From CAWBUW01 sp963792075 (GTDB lineage: Bacteria; Chloroflexota; Anaerolineae; Anaerolineales; UBA4823), in contig CAWBUW010000011.1 in assembly GCA_963792075.1 (NCBI GenBank), positions 62,001-126,000 of the forward strand: 64,000 bases of DNA. Reading direction: 5' to 3'. Position 1 is the stretch's first letter, and the number at the start of each line of letters is the position of its first letter. Position numbers and translations under genes: made by a program. Of this stretch, positions 1 through 7,900 are shown piece by piece. The notes under the pieces are model-generated. The model was not told where the DNA came from. It was given only the letters and a program-made list of their open reading frames with translations, and did no database searches.

Positions 1-263
1 TGTTTCACCGCCTGCGTGGCTGCGCCCAGCGAGATCTGGGTCGAACGCGCCACGCGGCGCGCCTCTTTCCGATCCATATACTCGTCCACGTTGAAGTCGG
101 GGATCTCGCCTGCGATCTGGCAGGGCAGCGCCGAGGCGTCGAACTGCGTAATGCGCCGCACGCCCGAACGCCCGGCCAACAACCCTTCCCACAACTGCGC
201 TACCGATGAGCCCAATACTGTCACGGCGCCCAGGCCAGTAATTACCACTCGTCTGCGTGTCAT
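1..263 (-). CDS. fabF: 3-oxoacyl-ACP synthase II, N-terminal part
   Basis: This is the first 87 codons of a gene that runs off the left edge. The protein begins MTRRRVVITGLGAVTVLGS, the typical N-terminus of the FabF condensing enzyme, which elongates acyl-ACP with malonyl-ACP in fatty acid synthesis. The segment continues through the GxSGVRRITQFD region; the catalytic Cys and His residues lie outside the window. The ATG at 261-263 follows a strong AGGAGG ribosome site. It lies downstream of plsX on the same strand, which fits a fatty acid and phospholipid cluster. Confidence 0.9.
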   Translation of the reverse strand, partial: MTRRRVVITGLGAVTVLGSSVAQLWEGLLAGRSGVRRITQFDASALPCQIAGEIPDFNVDEYMDRKEARRVARSTQISLGAATQAVK

Positions 264-302
264 TTGTCCTCCTGATTATATTATCTCAATAATTGGGGGT
301 GT

Positions 303-341
303 GGGGTGTTTTGAGCGTGCTTCGCACGCTCAAAACACCCC
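303..341. repeat. Triplet-loop palindrome (GTTTTG type)
   Basis: Two perfect 18-bp arms (GGGGTGTTTTGAGCGTGC and its complement) enclose the loop TTC. Shorter outer repeats, TCTCAATAA on the left and TTATTGAGA on the right, flank it. It lies between the plsX stop and the fabF start. It could act as a terminator for plsX, but it belongs to a family that is also found in divergent gaps. Confidence 0.85.
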
Positions 342-388
342 GCTTTCCCCCCCTTTTTATTGAGAAGTTTCGCATAATGTTAATAAGA

Positions 389-1396
389 TTATTGCAGCGC
401 CGCGGCGATGGCGGCGCGCATGGCGCCCATCAGGTCAGCTTGCACAGCCTGGCGCGCCACGCGGATGGCGCTTACCAGGGTGCGGGCATCCGAACGCCCA
501 TGCCCAATAAATACCAGTCCATCGATCCCCAACAGCGGCGCGGCGCCGATCTCGGCGGGGTCGAGTATTTTCTTGATATTGGCAAACGCCGGTTTGGCCA
601 GCAGCGCGCCGAGCATGGTCAACGGAGACTTCTTCAGCTCGGCCTTGAGTATATCGGTGATCAGCTTGGCCACCGCCTCCGAGGACTTGAGCAGCACGTT
701 GCCGGTGAAGCCATCCGTCACGGCCACGTCCGCTGCGCCGCCAAACAGCTCCTTGCCTTCCAGGTTGCCGATGAAGTTCAGCCCGGAGGCTTCGAGCAGC
801 GGGTAAGTATCTTTGACGAGCTGGTTGCCCTTCCCGGCCTCTTCGCCGTTGGAGATCAGCCCGACGCGCGGCCTCTCCACGCCCAGGACTTTCTGCGCGT
901 AGAGCGAGCCCATGATGGCAAACTGCAAAAGGTGCAGCGGATGGCATTCCGGGTTGGCGCCGATATCCAGCACCACGCAGCGGCCGTCCTTGACGGGGAA
1001 AATGCCCGTCAGGCCGGGGCGCTCGACGCCGGCGAGGGTACCCAGGCGGTAATAAGCCGTAGCCAGCCCGCCGCCGGTGTTGCCCGCGGTGACGAAGGCG
1101 TCCGCCTGGCCGCCTTTCACCAGGTCCATGCCCACGGCCATGCCGGTGCGGGAGCCTTTGCGCTTGGCCTTGAGCGCCAGCGCCAGGCCTTTGTCTTCCA
1201 TAGTAATCGTCTCGCTGGCATCTACCAGGTCCACCGGGAAATCCTTGCCGGCCATCGCTTCCAACCGGGGGCGCAGCACGGCCTCCGGCCCCACCAGGAT
1301 CACCCGGTCACCGAATTGTTTGTGCGCTTCAAGCACGGCTTCGAGCTCGGGCCCCGGGCAGGTATCGCTGCCCATCGCATCTAACACAATTTTCAT
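389..1396 (-). CDS. plsX: Phosphate acyltransferase PlsX
   Basis: A 335-residue protein of normal PlsX length. PlsX converts acyl-ACP to acyl-phosphate, the first step of the PlsX/PlsY route to lysophosphatidate, as a peripheral membrane enzyme. Recognisable parts are the N-terminus MKIVLDAMGSDTCPGPE, the central TAGNTGGGLATAYYRLG segment and the DGFTGNVLLKSSEA segment. The ATG at 1394-1396 has GAGGAGA upstream. It is transcribed toward fabF, with one hairpin between. Large antisense frames over it are shadows. Confidence 0.95.
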   Translation of the reverse strand: MKIVLDAMGSDTCPGPELEAVLEAHKQFGDRVILVGPEAVLRPRLEAMAGKDFPVDLVDASETITMEDKGLALALKAKRKGSRTGMAVGMDLVKGGQADAFVTAGNTGGGLATAYYRLGTLAGVERPGLTGIFPVKDGRCVVLDIGANPECHPLHLLQFAIMGSLYAQKVLGVERPRVGLISNGEEAGKGNQLVKDTYPLLEASGLNFIGNLEGKELFGGAADVAVTDGFTGNVLLKSSEAVAKLITDILKAELKKSPLTMLGALLAKPAFANIKKILDPAEIGAAPLLGIDGLVFIGHGRSDARTLVSAIRVARQAVQADLMGAMRAAIAAALQ

Positions 1397-1412
1397 GGTC
1401 TCTCCTCTTAAC

Positions 1413-1457
1413 TTTGGGGTGTTTTGGGCGAGCTATGCTCGCCCAAAACACCCCAAA
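1413..1457. repeat. Triplet-loop palindrome (GTTTTG type)
   Basis: Perfect 21-bp arms, the left arm reading TTTGGGGTGTTTTGGGCGAG then C, with loop TAT. It sits between the starts of plsX and the tRNA gene, so it is not simply a terminator. The copy at 303-341 shares the GGGGTGTTTTG core but has a different inner arm. Confidence 0.85.
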
Positions 1458-1461
1458 CTAC

Positions 1462-1490
1462 TTGAACTCAAGGGCATTGCTGATTATAAT
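1462..1490 (+). promoter_or_regulatory. Promoter of tRNA-Leu
   Basis: TTGAAC (1462-1467) and TATAAT (1485-1490) are separated by 17 bp, 12 bp before the tRNA 5' end. This is a near-consensus sigma-70 type promoter. Confidence 0.75.
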
Positions 1491-1502
1491 ACGGAAGCTT
1501 AC

Positions 1503-1584
1503 GCGCTGGTGCTGGAATTGGCAGACAGGCATGGTTGAGGGCCATGTGCCGCAAGGCGTGAGGGTTCAAGTCCCTCTCAGCGCA
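1503..1584 (+). tRNA. tRNA-Leu (anticodon GAG)
   Basis: The acceptor stem GCGCTGG pairs with TCAGCGC. The anticodon stem-loop CATGG-TTGAGGG-CCATG gives anticodon GAG. A long variable arm (TGCCGCAAGGCGT) marks a class II tRNA, and the T arm is GAGGG-TTCAAGT-CCCTC. The discriminator base is A. CCA is not encoded. Confidence 0.93.
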
Positions 1585-1588
1585 CAGC

Positions 1589-1632
1589 TTGTGGGGTGCA
1601 GGTGAAGAATCGCTTTCACATGCGCCCCACAA
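1589..1632 (+). terminator. Hairpin after tRNA-Leu
   Basis: TTGTGGGG (1589-1596) pairs with CCCCACAA (1625-1632), with further partial pairing inside (TGAA/TTCA). It ends just before the next promoter region. It is likely the tRNA terminator, though it lacks a clear T tract. Confidence 0.5.
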
Positions 1633-1639
1633 ATTTAAG

Positions 1640-1660
1640 AAGTTGTATATAATACAACTT
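1640..1660. promoter_or_regulatory. Perfect palindrome over a -10 box, candidate operator
   Basis: AAGTTGTAT and ATACAACTT flank ATA. The sequence TATAAT (1648-1653) lies in the middle, 37 bp before the binding-protein start at 1690. A repressor bound here would cover the -10 box. No matching -35 box is obvious. The overlap is seen directly; the operator role is inferred. Confidence 0.5.
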
Positions 1661-1689
1661 AACCCATTTTCCCCAAGGAGGAGAATATC

Positions 1690-2454
1690 ATGAAAAGGTC
1701 ATTTCTGTTCACCCTGGTGAGTATCCTGCTCGTCAGCGTCCTGCTTTCCGCCTGTGGCGGAGGTGCTCAGGCTGCGAAAGTACGCGTTGCCACCGATGCC
1801 ACCTGGCCGCCCTTTGAGTCCGTGGACGAGGCTACCAAGGCCATCACCGGCTTCGATATCGACCTGATGAACGCCATCGCCAAAGCCGGCGGTTTCGAGA
1901 TCGAGTTCGTCAACGTCTCTTGGGACCCCTTGCTCGCCGGTATGGCCCAGTGCCAGTATGACGCCGCCATTTCCGCCATGACGATTACCGAAGAGCGCAA
2001 GCAGTCCTTCAACTTCTCTGACCCCTACTTCGCCGCCGGCCAGATCGTCTCGGTCAAGAGCGACAACACCGACATCACCAGCAAGGACACCCTGGCCGGC
2101 AAGACGATTGGCGCTCAGCTCGGCACCACCGGTGACATCGAAAGCCAGGCCATCGCCAAGGCTCAGGGCGCAACCCTGAAGACCTATGATGATATTGGGC
2201 TGGCATTCCAGGACCTGATGAACGGCCAGATTGATGCCGTCATCGCCGACAACCCGCTGGCGCTGGGTTACGTAGGCCAGAACCCCGACAAGATCAAGGT
2301 CGTCGGGCAGGCCTTCACGGATGAGTTCTACGGGGTTGCCGTGTGCAAGACCAACACCGACCTGCTCGCCAAGATCAACAAAGGCCTCGCTGCCGTCAAA
2401 AAGGAAGGCCTGATCGACCAGTTGACCACGAAATGGATCACGGCCAACAAATAG
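1690..2454 (+). CDS. Polar amino-acid ABC transporter substrate-binding lipoprotein
   Basis: A 254-residue family-3 solute-binding protein. A hydrophobic signal ends in the lipobox LLSAC (Cys near residue 22). The mature protein starts with KVRVATDATWPPFESVDEA and has the family segments GFDIDLMNAIAKAGG and AISAMTITEERKQSFNFSDP. It should be anchored outside the membrane and deliver a polar amino acid to the permease encoded downstream. The specific ligand cannot be read from sequence. AAGGAGGAG lies upstream of the ATG. The permease and ATPase genes follow on the same strand. Confidence 0.93.
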   Translation: MKRSFLFTLVSILLVSVLLSACGGGAQAAKVRVATDATWPPFESVDEATKAITGFDIDLMNAIAKAGGFEIEFVNVSWDPLLAGMAQCQYDAAISAMTITEERKQSFNFSDPYFAAGQIVSVKSDNTDITSKDTLAGKTIGAQLGTTGDIESQAIAKAQGATLKTYDDIGLAFQDLMNGQIDAVIADNPLALGYVGQNPDKIKVVGQAFTDEFYGVAVCKTNTDLLAKINKGLAAVKKEGLIDQLTTKWITANK

Positions 2455-2478
2455 GCTGTCTGCCTCTCTGACATCCAC

Positions 2479-2534
2479 GCGAGGGTGATTTCTCACGGTA
2501 GCCCGAAGGTTTACCTGCGGGATATCACCCTCGC
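2479..2534 (+). promoter_or_regulatory. Intercistronic hairpin between binding protein and permease
   Basis: GCGAGGGTGAT (2479-2489) pairs perfectly with ATCACCCTCGC (2524-2534), followed by GCTCTTTTACC. A partial terminator here would give more binding protein than permease, a common arrangement in ABC importers. The attenuation role is inferred. Confidence 0.5.
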
Positions 2535-2555
2535 GCTCTTTTACCCGGAGGGCGC

Positions 2556-3380
2556 ATGAGCTTCCCTGCACCAACAACCCCCTTGAAAATCTTGAACAAA
2601 GTCCCCGGCGCTGAACCCAGCGCCCGGATTGACGCCCGCTGGTGGCTGGTCGCCGGCACCATCCTGCTGACCATCCTGCTCGTCGTTTTTGTGCCTGATC
2701 CCTACCGCCGGGTGCTCAATTTCGTCCAAGACGGCATCGGCGTCACCCTGATCGTGACTGTCGTCTCCTTCTTCTTTACCCTGATCACAGGCATGATCGG
2801 CGGCCTGGGGCGGCTGGCCAAGAACAAGCTCATTTATGGCTTCTTCACGCTGTACGTTGAGCTTGTGCGCGGCATCCCCTTGATGGTGCAACTGATCTGG
2901 TGGTATTTCGCCTTCCCGGTCATTGTACAGGGCATCGGTCGTTCGCTCAACATCCCGGCGCTGGTCACTTACCAGGCCAACGCACTGGCGATGGCCGTCC
3001 TCGGCCTGGTGTTCTGCTATGGCGCTTACATGAGCGAGATCTACCGCGCCGGCATCCAATCCATCCCGCGTGGCCAGATGGAAGCCGCCCGTTCGCTGGG
3101 CATGACCTATCCCCAGGCCATGCGCTACGTGATCCTGCCGCAGGCGATCCGCGTGATCCTGCCGCCCATTGGCAACGAGTTCATCGCCCTGCTGAAGGAC
3201 TCCTCGCTCGTCTCGGTGGTGGCGGTGGTCGATCTTACCCGCCGCGGGCGCGAGTTCATGTCCGCCACTTTCATGCCCATCCCCACCTGGATCATGGTCG
3301 CCCTGCTCTACCTGGTGATGACCCTGCTTTCCTCGGTCGCGGTTGGCTGGATCGAGAAACGCACCAAGATCGAGCGCTAG
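2556..3380 (+). CDS. Polar amino-acid ABC transporter permease
   Basis: A 274-residue HisM/GlnP-type membrane protein. It has a first membrane segment near residues 31-48, further helices around 65-90, 138-160, 205-225 and 245-262, and the permease coupling motif EAARSLGMTYPQAMRYVILPQAIR, which docks the ATPase. It forms the channel for the importer whose binding protein precedes it and whose ATPase follows 9 bp later. The stretch ELVRGIPLMVQL is typical of the family. Confidence 0.93.
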   Translation: MSFPAPTTPLKILNKVPGAEPSARIDARWWLVAGTILLTILLVVFVPDPYRRVLNFVQDGIGVTLIVTVVSFFFTLITGMIGGLGRLAKNKLIYGFFTLYVELVRGIPLMVQLIWWYFAFPVIVQGIGRSLNIPALVTYQANALAMAVLGLVFCYGAYMSEIYRAGIQSIPRGQMEAARSLGMTYPQAMRYVILPQAIRVILPPIGNEFIALLKDSSLVSVVAVVDLTRRGREFMSATFMPIPTWIMVALLYLVMTLLSSVAVGWIEKRTKIER

Positions 3381-3389
3381 GAGGCTGAC

Positions 3390-4130
3390 GTGTCAGAACC
3401 GATTATCCAGATCAAAAACGTACATAAGTATTTCCCCGGCCACGTGCACGCACTGTGCGGTGTCAGCCTCAACGTTGAAAAAGGCGAAGTGGTCGTGGTG
3501 ATTGGCCCCTCCGGATCGGGCAAATCGACCATGCTGCGCTGCATCAACCGCCTGGAGGAGTACGACGAAGGCGAGATCATCGTGGACGGCATCAGCCTGG
3601 ACTCGGCCAAGAACATCAACGCCGTGCGGCGTGAGGTGGGCATGGTCTTCCAGTCTTTCAACCTGTTCGCTCACCTGAAAGTGATCGATAACCTGACCCT
3701 GGCGCAAAAAGTGGTGCGCGGCCGTTCCGCCGCGGAAGCGGACAAGATCGGCCGCAAGCTGTTGGATAAAGTGGGCATCCCGGAAAAGGCCGACGTGTTC
3801 CCCGGCCAGCTCTCCGGCGGCCAGCAGCAGCGCGTGGCCATTGCGCGCGCTCTGGCGATGAACCCCAAGATCATGCTCTTCGACGAGCCAACCTCCGCCC
3901 TGGACCCGGAAATGATCAAGGAAGTGCTGGACGTGATGCTCGACCTGGCTAAAGAAGGCATGACCATGGTCGTCGTCTCCCACGAGATGGGCTTTGCCCA
4001 CGCCGCAGCCAACCGCGCCATCCTGATGGCCGAAGGCCAGATCGTGGAAGAGGGCACCCCCGAGATGCTCTTCACCCGCCCGACCCAGGAGCGCACCAAG
4101 CTGTTCCTTTCAAAAATCTTACATCATTAG
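3390..4130 (+). CDS. Polar amino-acid ABC transporter ATPase
   Basis: A 246-residue GlnQ/HisP-type ATPase. Visible motifs are Walker A GPSGSGKST, Q-loop MVFQSFNLF, signature LSGGQQQR, Walker B IMLFDEPTSALDPE and the H-loop VVVSHEMGFA. All catalytic residues are intact. It powers the importer formed with the two preceding genes and ends that operon; a hairpin follows directly. Confidence 0.95.
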   Translation: MSEPIIQIKNVHKYFPGHVHALCGVSLNVEKGEVVVVIGPSGSGKSTMLRCINRLEEYDEGEIIVDGISLDSAKNINAVRREVGMVFQSFNLFAHLKVIDNLTLAQKVVRGRSAAEADKIGRKLLDKVGIPEKADVFPGQLSGGQQQRVAIARALAMNPKIMLFDEPTSALDPEMIKEVLDVMLDLAKEGMTMVVVSHEMGFAHAAANRAILMAEGQIVEEGTPEMLFTRPTQERTKLFLSKILHH

Positions 4131-4138
4131 TTTGAATA

Positions 4139-4175
4139 TTGTGTTTTGTGCTGGCGGAGCCAGCACAAAACACAA
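4139..4175. repeat. Triplet-loop palindrome (GTTTTG type)
   Basis: Perfect 17-bp arms (TTGTGTTTTGTGCTGGC) around the loop GGA. It starts 9 bp after the ATPase stop and ends 12 bp before the next start codon. It may end or weaken transcription from the amino-acid importer operon. Confidence 0.8.
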
Positions 4176-4186
4176 AAGAGCCTCAG

Positions 4187-4882
4187 ATGCTCCACTACTT
4201 GATCTCGGAAATCATTGCGCTGTTCGAGACGCAGTTCAAGCGCACGGCGCTTTCTACCGGCCCACTGCCCGAGAGCGATGCCGACCTGCCTGCCATCGCG
4301 GTCTACGCCGGGACACTGACCGCCATGCCAGGCGCAAGCAACCAGCCGCTGCAGCCGCGGCGCGTGCCGGTGGCGCAGCGCTTCAACCTCTCCCCAACCA
4401 GCCGCGGCCCCTTCCCCCTGGACCACCGCCCGTTGAAAGCCAGCCTCTCTGCACAGGTCACTGCGCCCGAGGCGGCGAAACAAATGCTGCTCGAACCGGC
4501 GCATTTTAGCATCGACCGCTATGGCCAGACGATCACCTTCACCCCAGAAATTCCCGAGACCTGCTCCGTGGCGGTGAGCTACGACTTCACCGGCCTGGCA
4601 TTGGTGCAGGAAGTCGAGCAGGCGCTGGTGATCGAGGTGCGCGGCGTGGATAATGCCCAGGCGGAGCGCCTGGCCTCCATTGCAGCCGCCATCGTGCTCA
4701 CCGCTTCCGAAGATCTGGCCCGCCGCGCGGCAGCCAACACCAGCGACCCACACGCCGGGCCTTTCCGCGCCACCCACACCATCGAGAGCATCGCCCTCCA
4801 GAGCGCCGTCCCCGGCCGCGAGCGCTACACGCTGAACTTCACCATCAGCGGGCAGCTCAAGATGATCAAAGAGATGGTGTGA
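4187..4882 (+). CDS. Hypothetical protein
   Basis: A 231-residue protein that I do not recognise. It starts MLHYLISEIIALFETQFKRT, has no signal peptide or membrane segment, and looks soluble with alternating short hydrophobic stretches. The upstream in-frame ATG at 4139 lies inside the palindrome, so the ATG at 4187 is preferred, although its ribosome site (AAAGAG) is modest. It follows the amino-acid importer on the same strand but is separated by the hairpin. The general look (initial helix, then beta-rich) recalls small phage or contractile-system structural proteins, but nothing supports that call. Confidence 0.6.
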   Translation: MLHYLISEIIALFETQFKRTALSTGPLPESDADLPAIAVYAGTLTAMPGASNQPLQPRRVPVAQRFNLSPTSRGPFPLDHRPLKASLSAQVTAPEAAKQMLLEPAHFSIDRYGQTITFTPEIPETCSVAVSYDFTGLALVQEVEQALVIEVRGVDNAQAERLASIAAAIVLTASEDLARRAAANTSDPHAGPFRATHTIESIALQSAVPGRERYTLNFTISGQLKMIKEMV

Positions 4883-4888
4883 GTCCGT

Positions 4889-4933
4889 AAAGGGGGTTGC
4901 GGGAACACAATTTGTGTCCCCGCAACCCCCTTT
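4889..4933. terminator. Bidirectional terminator-like hairpin
   Basis: AAAGGGGGTTGCGGG pairs with CCCGCAACCCCCTTT, and ACACA pairs with TGTGT inside, with one A-C mismatch between the two helices. It lies between the convergent 3' ends of the unknown gene and the giant secreted protein, with A and T runs on both sides. Confidence 0.65.
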
Positions 4934-4946
4934 GGCAACTATTTTC

Positions 4947-7900
4947 CTACCGGATCACAAACGGGAGATAAATCTCCTGCTGCTTCACCGGCAGCACCAC
5001 CAGGACGACCGAGATGGTCACCGCTTCCTGGACCGCGGCTGGCGCCAGGGGATCCGGGCGGGCAGAGCGCGCCCGGGCGATGGTCAGCGTACCCTGGTAC
5101 GTGCCGACCGCCAGCCCGGCAGGGTTCGCCTGCACCAGCAGCGGCTGGTCACCTGACCCGCTCCACTGCGAAACCTGAATCCACGGCTCTGAGGCCAGCA
5201 CGGTCCAGTCCAGCGGCCCCCCACTCAGGTTCAAAACAGTCAAGAAGGCGAAATCCGTCGGGGCCAGGTTGATCGGGTTGTGGAACACCACCTCAGACGC
5301 TCCGACGACGGCCAGGCCGCTGGTTACCGTGCTCGGAGGCGCTCCAGGAGCGCAGGGATCGCTGCCCCGCTCCAGCTCCTCCCCGTCGTAGTACCCGTCC
5401 CGGTCGCTGTCAGGGTCCGTGGGGAAAGTACCGGCGTTGTATTCGGCCAGGTTGGCAACCCCATCCTGGTCATCATCTGCTGCCGGGTCGTTAATCCCGA
5501 AAACCGCTTCCCAGGAATCGGGCATGAAATCATCATCCGCGTCCGTGGGGTCGCCGTACGTGGCAGACCCGAAGCGCTCGGACCCGATCTCGCCGGTGGT
5601 AGCATAGGCACGCACCCCCACCCGGTAGCGCTGTCCCACGGTCAGGCCGGAAAGCGTGGCCGGGATCCCGGGTTGGACCAGGGGGCTGGGTCCTCTGCTG
5701 CAGTGGAGACTGCCCCGGGGAGCATGCAGCCCGTGCGAGCATAACTGACCAGGTAGCCGGCAATGGTATAGGTCGTGGCAGGAGGCGTCCAGGTGGCGGT
5801 GAGGTTGGTCGGGGTCGGGAAGACAGCCAGGCCGCCCACCCGGCCCATCGGTCCATCTTCGAGCGGTAAGTATTCCACTGAAACCTGGTTACAGTCGCTC
5901 AGGTTCCCGCTGGCGTCATACGCGTGGATGCAGAAAGTCACGTCCCCGGTCGCCAGCATGGCGCCAAACAGGCCCCCCAGGCGCGCGCTCTGGTACAGCG
6001 GGTTCACGCTTTTGGGCAGCGGCAGAACGCGCAGGCTTTTCGGCAGCGCCACCGTCTGCGACCAGTCCGGCAAGCCGTACTCGATCAGGTACCCCGCCAG
6101 GTCTGGCGTGACATCATCCCGCTGCCAGCGGACAAACAGCCCATCGAACATCTTCTTGCTGGATAGGTACACCGGGGCGGGCGGCGGCGTGGTATCGTGG
6201 ATCACCACGGTGCCTGGCGCCCAGGAGATCACGGCCCCGTTCGATTGGATATTGTCGGCTATGCGCATCCCTACCTGGTATTCTCCGCTGGCCAGCCCCT
6301 GGGTATCCCAGCCGTAGCCCCCCAGGTTGGCCTTGAGTTTCCCCACCACCGGCGCACCGCTGGTCCCCGCCAGCAGGGTGTGCGTGATCACGTGGGTGCC
6401 CGTGTCGTAGCTGAAGCGCACCAGCGCCCCACCTGCCGGCACCACCAGGGGCAGGTTCGCTCCATCCTGAACCCCACCGGCGCCGTAGTTGACCGCCCAG
6501 GATTCGTTCAGCGCCACCTTATAGTTCCAATTTCCTGCCGGCAGGTGCAGCGTGCGCTGGAAAACGCTCGCATCCCCGGTCGGCTTCATCCAGCCGACCA
6601 GGTTGGCCGGGTCCCAATCCGCCCCGCCGATCTCGCTCAGCATATCGCCCACCAGCACGATCACATCCGACTGCGGGTGGGTGGTGATGAAATTGTCGCT
6701 CGAGTCAAAGTAGAAACTGAGCGGCGCATTGGCGGCCACCTGCGTGAAGGTGATGTTGGCACCATCGCGCAGGCCATCCAATCCGTAGTTGACCGCCCAG
6801 GTGCCGTTCAAGGCAACCTTATACTGGTACTGCCCAGCCGGGAGGGTGTTGGTCTCCAGCTTCCACACGCCATCGCCATTATCATCTCCGGCCAGGATGG
6901 CCGGCGCGCCCGGGTCCCAGTTCGCGCCCAGCCCGGCGGAGGCTTGATAGTCTCCGGGGAATGTCACCACCATTCCGGGGAAGGTCTGCGGCTGGATCAC
7001 CGGCGCGTAGAACAGCTCGGCGCGCACGTCATCGCTCAGCGCGGCCCCGCCGCGGCTGGCATTCCACTGTAAGTTGAGCACCCCTCCGCCGCCAGGCGCC
7101 GTCCCCGGCAGGACCGGGTTGACCCAGGTTACGCTGGGCGCAGGCGGGTCTGCGGCGAAAGTCAGCGCAAAATACGTGTTGGCTGCCACCGGTTCCAGGC
7201 GGACTTTCCACGTTCCGCTCTGGATCGTGCTGCCGCTCAGCGGAGTTGCCGCGAAGGAGACCATCCTGCCATCCGGCGCTGGGGGCGGCGCAGCGATTTC
7301 TACGCCGTTGGCGGCCGCATTCGCCGGGGTGACCTGGGTGTTGTCCGGCTTGAACAGGCTGGGAGTCAACATCCCGTTCAGCCAGGTGACGATAAACAGC
7401 GCCCGGCCTGATCCAGCCGGCACGCTGAACGAGCATTCGTACACTGCAGGATCCGCCGTGGCACAGGTCGAGCCAGAGACGGTCGGCTCGTTATCGAAGG
7501 AGGTCTTGTAGCCCACGGTCAGGAACTGCGCGGCCGGGTTAGAAAACACCGGCGTATAGTTCTCGGCCGCGGCGGGCAGTTTGGGGGAGCTGCCGTATTG
7601 GTCCACCAGCTTCTTAGAGCTGGAGCCCAAAAATATAGACGGCCCGCTCGCACTGACATACACCCCCGCGCCGTAGCCAAAGACGGAGATGCTGGCGGAC
7701 ATGCCCCATTCGGTGCCCGAGCAGCCTGTCCCGGTGCAGAAATCGCCAAACGAGATGGTGGTCTTGAAGCCAATCTCAAACGGTGGGATCTTGAAGAACT
7801 TCTTGTTGATCAGGTCGCCTTTTTCCAACCCGACCCGCCCGCCGATGCTGCCTGTAAAGTGGAAGTCGTTGTCTGTGATCCAGGCATACTGGTCCTGCCA

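Noticed and set aside
4947..5639. An independent 230-residue secreted protein
   Set aside because: It has no signal peptide or ribosome site and joins the giant upstream frame by a one-base correction that restores the fibronectin-like domain.
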